Positions 25,266-27,526 of a DNA stretch of 27,526 nt are shown piece after piece; position 1 is the stretch's first letter, and each line of letters starts with the position of its first letter. The notes under the pieces were generated by a model. It worked only from the letters and a program-made list of their open reading frames with translations, did no database searches and was not told the origin of the DNA. Made by a program: the position numbers and the translations under genes. The stretch is from an uncultured Clostridium sp. (lineage in GTDB: Bacteria > Bacillota > Clostridia > Lachnospirales > Lachnospiraceae), in assembly GCA_900547035.1 (NCBI GenBank), contig URFM01000047.1, positions 1-27,526 on the forward strand, written 5' to 3'.

Positions 25266-25645
25266 TATGCCGCCTCCCTTCTGGCTCTGGGCTTTCTAAT
25301 CGCCATTCTAAGCGGTTCCGGATCCTGTCCTGCATATTCTTCCACCTCTGCCACCGTGACCGTTCTAAGCCCTCTGGAAGTCCTGACAATCAGCTTTTCC
25401 CCGACACTCACACGGCCCACCAAAAGCCCCGGCAATTCCCATGCGTACAGTTTGCCACCGTTCCGGTGAGAAGCCCTTACAATCTGCCTGCGACCATACC
25501 TGATCGGGACAGAAGCCAGCCCGTGGGCCTTTGCCAGTAAATAGCTTGTATATCCGTCTATCAGGTTCCCAGCCCCATCCAGAATGTTTTCAGACTGTAA
25601 ACATCCCGTTTCCCTGAAATACTGCTCCTTGTATAGGGTGCAACG
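25265..25645 (-). pseudogene. 5'-truncated mobile-element protein (DUF5839-like C-terminus)
   Basis: The recognisable part runs from about LYKEQYFRETG through NLIDGYTSYLLAKAHGL, GRRQIVRASH, GGKLYAWELPG and VRTSRGLRTVTVAEVEEYAG to the stop. LIDGYTSYLLAK recalls ParB-like domains. The family name is tentative. The open frame extends to 25795, but the extra N-terminal residues are antisense to another gene remnant and read as nonsense, so the true 5' end has been lost at a junction near 25640. Confidence 0.6.
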
Positions 25646-26004
25646 CCAAAGCGTAGCACGGCTTTTGACTGGTCTATCCTGGAAAAACAAATTATAGGCG
25701 CTTGCAATCGAGCAGCTGCAGAAAATCCACAGCCATATATAGACATCATCAAATACTATTATCAGGCTTACATGAATACTTTCCACGAGGAACACCCGCG
25801 TTTATCCAAAAAGCTATGGATGATGTTGTTATCGCTATTCAATGCGGTACTGACGTAATAGAGGATGACAGACTGAACGTTGGCATGTACCGCGCTATGA
25901 TTGACAAGCATTTCCAAACACAATATAAAAACTGCGATTACAATATTTGCCACTTTATGACCGATGGAATTCGTAATAACCGCTTCCACGAGGTATGTTA
26001 TTAA
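25637..26004 (+). pseudogene. Truncated, frameshifted element gene of unknown function
   Basis: One frame reads FDWSILEKQIIGACNRAAAE, then PYIDIIKYYYQAYMNTFHEE and HPRLSKK. After a run of five A's (25808-25812) the sense continues in the next frame with KAMDDVVIAIQCGTDVIEDD, then VGMYRAMIDKHFQTQYKNCD and ends NICHFMTDGIRNNRFHEVCY. One added A would join them, so a single-base deletion in the A-run is likely. No start codon is visible in frame before a TAG at 25634, so the 5' end is lost too. Function not recognised. A small HTH gene follows 31 bp downstream. Confidence 0.6.
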
Positions 26005-26035
26005 TCACGTCCAACACAAAGGAAAGGAGCCTCCA

Positions 26036-26263
26036 ATGAAAAAACAAGACCCATTAAAAAGGCAACTTGATAATATTCGAGTTCTTATTGAAGAAGCAAA
26101 AATCCGCAACAACTTTAGCGATGAGCAATTAGCTGCGTGTCTCGGAATATCCGATAGAACTTTACGTGATAAAAGAGCAGATCCATCATCCCTAACCTTT
26201 GGCAAATTATTGATTCTATTGGAACTTACTGGAAGAAAAATCAAATTTGTTGAAAAGGAATAG
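26036..26263 (+). CDS. Small helix-turn-helix DNA-binding protein
   Basis: The 75-residue protein has a helix-turn-helix region DEQLAACLGISDRTLRDKRADPSSLTFGKLLILL (key residues) like phage and element regulators of the Cro/XRE type. AAAGGAG lies 6 nt before the ATG. It is probably co-transcribed with the truncated gene upstream and is the best-preserved gene of the element remnant. Confidence 0.75.
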   Translation: MKKQDPLKRQLDNIRVLIEEAKIRNNFSDEQLAACLGISDRTLRDKRADPSSLTFGKLLILLELTGRKIKFVEKE

Positions 26264-26492
26264 CCCCCCGGAAAAGCGTCATATATTCCCCCACTTGTGG
26301 GGATGCTGTGTTTTATGGCAGCCCTGGGCCATTCCTTCTATGGGAAGGACCTCCGATTGCTCAAAAATGAGTCGCCGGACTGTCCAATATTGGATTACCG
26401 AGTGTAGATATTCCCTTATCAGGTATGAGGGCAGAGGCAGAGGCCGGATTGTTCAGAATTTCATATTGGTGTCTCAAAATTGGGCTTTTCTC

Positions 26493-26625
26493 TTGCACCC
26501 CGCCGTCAGATGTGCTATATTGATAATAGAAAAGGGGAAAACAACCGCCCACAAGGGGTTGACCTCTTACAAAATGGTTATAGAATTACCACCCTGCTAC
26601 CGGTCAAAGTTTTGGGGTGGTTTTT
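26493..26625 (+). ncRNA. Candidate small RNA(s) with terminator, possible antitoxin of the minus-strand small toxin
   Basis: The gap 26264-26639 holds no convincing gene. Two plus-strand promoters can be read: TTGCAC (26493-26498)-17-TGC-TATATT (26516-26521), and TTGACC (26559-26564)-16-TAGAAT (26581-26586). Both lead to a terminator: ACCACCC (26588-26594) pairs with GGGTGGT further down, followed by TTTTTCT near 26625. ACCACCC is also complementary to GGGTGGT in the ribosome-site region of the toxin mRNA at 26730-26738. The layout, convergent on the toxin gene, resembles fst/par-type loci. Exact RNA ends are unknown. Confidence 0.5.
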
Positions 26626-26639
26626 CTATGCTTAGAACA

Positions 26640-26741
26640 CTACTTGATAAACGTAAATACGAATGTCAGCAATGCCAAGATGAACATTCCAAAAGCCATA
26701 AGGTCTTTAAAATCAAAATGTTTCATCAGCACCACCCCCAT
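26640..26741 (-). CDS. Small hydrophobic (type I/holin-like) toxin peptide
   Basis: On the minus strand ATG at 26726 gives MKHFDFKDLMAFGMFILALL and then TFVFTFIK, 28 residues; ATG at 26741 adds MGVVL (33 residues). The peptide is one membrane helix with a charged N-terminus and a final Lys, typical of type I TA or holin-like toxins of mobile elements. GGGGGTGG serves as ribosome site for the inner ATG. It lies within the element remnant and faces a plus-strand RNA gene. Confidence 0.65.
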   Translation of the reverse strand: MGVVLMKHFDFKDLMAFGMFILALLTFVFTFIK

Positions 26742-26833
26742 TCTATGTATCATAAAATGAAGGTCAGCCACCCTGCAACACGATTGTTCTTATACGATAT
26801 TCTATCATTCTTTACATGAGTTTACAATTGGTT

Positions 26834-27352
26834 CTACAATATTTCTATCTGGCACATTTTCATTGCCTCTAAAGCATTTCTGTGACTTTCCGGTGATACC
26901 CCCGCACAGCAATTTGCATCTACAAAAATCTCAGCCTCAGGAAGTGAAGATTTCAATATCATAGCATTGGAAATCACACAAATGTCTGTGCACAGTCCAA
27001 CCAGCTCAATTCTTTCATACTGCCCTCTGGCGGCAATATGTGCCAGCTGTGTGCTTCCAAAAGAAGGTTTTTCCAAAATCATACAATCCTGTGTCAATTT
27101 CTGAAGCTTCGGAATAATTTCCCAGCCCTTACTTCCCTTGATACAGTGAGCAATCGGAAGCTTCTTTCCTTCCTGAGTTTCCGAATAATTTTCCTGATGC
27201 GTATCCATGGTAAAAATAATATCTTTTCCACATTCCTTAGCAGATTTTACCTTAGAAACCACATTTTCCACAATATTTTGAGCTTCCTTTGTGCCTAAAG
27301 CTCCATCTACAAAATCTGTCTGCATATCCACAACTACCAATAATTCTCTCAT
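26834..27352 (-). CDS. Nicotinamidase-like isochorismatase-family hydrolase
   Basis: The 172-residue protein has the cysteine-hydrolase triad D9 (VVVDMQTDF), K95 (ILEKPSFGS) and C125 (GLCTDICV). A D50-x-H52 metal site and IAHCIKGSKGWEI resemble nicotinamidase PncA, which turns nicotinamide into nicotinate for NAD salvage. Other family members hydrolyse other amides or isochorismate, so the substrate is a likely but unproven call. GGAGG lies 7 nt before the ATG; it follows another gene by 12 bp. Confidence 0.82.
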   Translation of the reverse strand: MRELLVVVDMQTDFVDGALGTKEAQNIVENVVSKVKSAKECGKDIIFTMDTHQENYSETQEGKKLPIAHCIKGSKGWEIIPKLQKLTQDCMILEKPSFGSTQLAHIAARGQYERIELVGLCTDICVISNAMILKSSLPEAEIFVDANCCAGVSPESHRNALEAMKMCQIEIL

Positions 27353-27364
27353 TGAAAAACCTCC

Positions 27365-27526
27365 TTAATATTTCTTCAAAATACGCTCTTCATCTGCTCC
27401 GTAAAACAATTCGCTGATTTCTTCTGAATAAAATAATTCCAAATTATTCTCAAAGTCATTTGCCAGCGGATATTCTGAAATCTTATCTGCCGGCGCCCAG
27501 AATTCCCGGATAACAAAACCATCCTT
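27365..27526 (-). CDS. C-terminal part of an unrecognised protein, cut by the window edge
   Basis: The minus strand is open from the edge to TAA at 27365-27367 and reads, among others, KDGFVIREFWAPADKISEYP and ends SELFYGADEERILKKY. Its stop lies next to the AAGGAGG ribosome site of the nicotinamidase-like gene, so both are probably one operon. I do not recognise the family from 53 residues. Confidence 0.6.
   Translation of the reverse strand, partial: KDGFVIREFWAPADKISEYPLANDFENNLELFYSEEISELFYGADEERILKKY

Noticed and set aside
25646..25795. N-terminal 50 residues of the minus-strand frame from 25795
   Set aside because: They are antisense to the plus-strand gene remnant and not similar to the rest of the protein.
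26247..26819. 190-codon plus-strand frame across the small-toxin region
   Set aside because: It overlaps the HTH gene end, has no ribosome site or family character, and runs antisense to the small toxin.

Overview
The window looks like a chromosomal segment from a Gram-positive Clostridia-type bacterium, most likely a member of the Lachnospiraceae. The reasons are the divergent long Prs, the DnaI-like/DnaD-domain primosome pair, RNase Y, a LexA/DinR-type SOS box at recA, a queT gene with a preQ1-like leader, strong Shine-Dalgarno sequences and a Tn916-like element remnant. The first 12 bases match the end of an Illumina adapter, so the left edge is a contig end.

Layout. (1) 13-1853: a type I-C CRISPR array (25 identical 32-nt repeats, running off the left edge) and its leader. 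(2) 1854-7149, minus strand: cas5c-cas8c(with internal cas11c)-cas7c-cas4-cas1-cas2, tightly packed. (3) 7172-8395: an insert between cas3 and cas5c that holds an ADP-ribosyltransferase-like (DUF3990-type) toxin-like gene broken by one stop codon, an intact partner gene, and a regulatory region. (4) 8396-10534: cas3, 10 bp behind a secreted YHYH-domain gene. (5) 11227-23667: housekeeping genes (rlmD-like, a YbaK-type deacylase, rny, recX, recA, acyltransferase, prs, dnaI-like, dnaD-like, murC, queT). (6) 23881-26741: a decayed integrative element (Tn916-type integrase remnant, KTR protein, truncated genes, a small HTH protein, a probable type I toxin). (7) 26834-end: a nicotinamidase-like hydrolase and a partial gene.

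Main discovery. Between cas3 and the toxin-like gene, on the plus strand, lies a candidate small RNA that mimics one crRNA unit. It has a -35/-10 promoter, a short hairpin, then the exact I-C 5' handle (GTGGATTGAAAT, identical to the repeat end), a guide-like sequence and a strong terminator-like hairpin. The guide matches a site just upstream of the predicted -35 of the toxin/cas operon promoter at 15 of its first 17 positions. The only mismatches are at positions 6 and 12, the bases flipped out in type I crRNA-target duplexes, with the next at 18. The match begins exactly at guide nucleotide 1, beside a TTC PAM. This is the architecture of CreTA-type (CRISPR-guarding toxin) or CreR-type (cas autorepressing) RNAs, here in a type I-C locus with a protein toxin candidate. 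The repressed promoter would drive the toxin-like gene, its partner and the whole cas5c-cas2 operon, so both models could apply. The toxin gene is now interrupted by TAG, which would relieve the addiction while leaving the autorepressor.

All functional statements are read from sequence; no searches were run.
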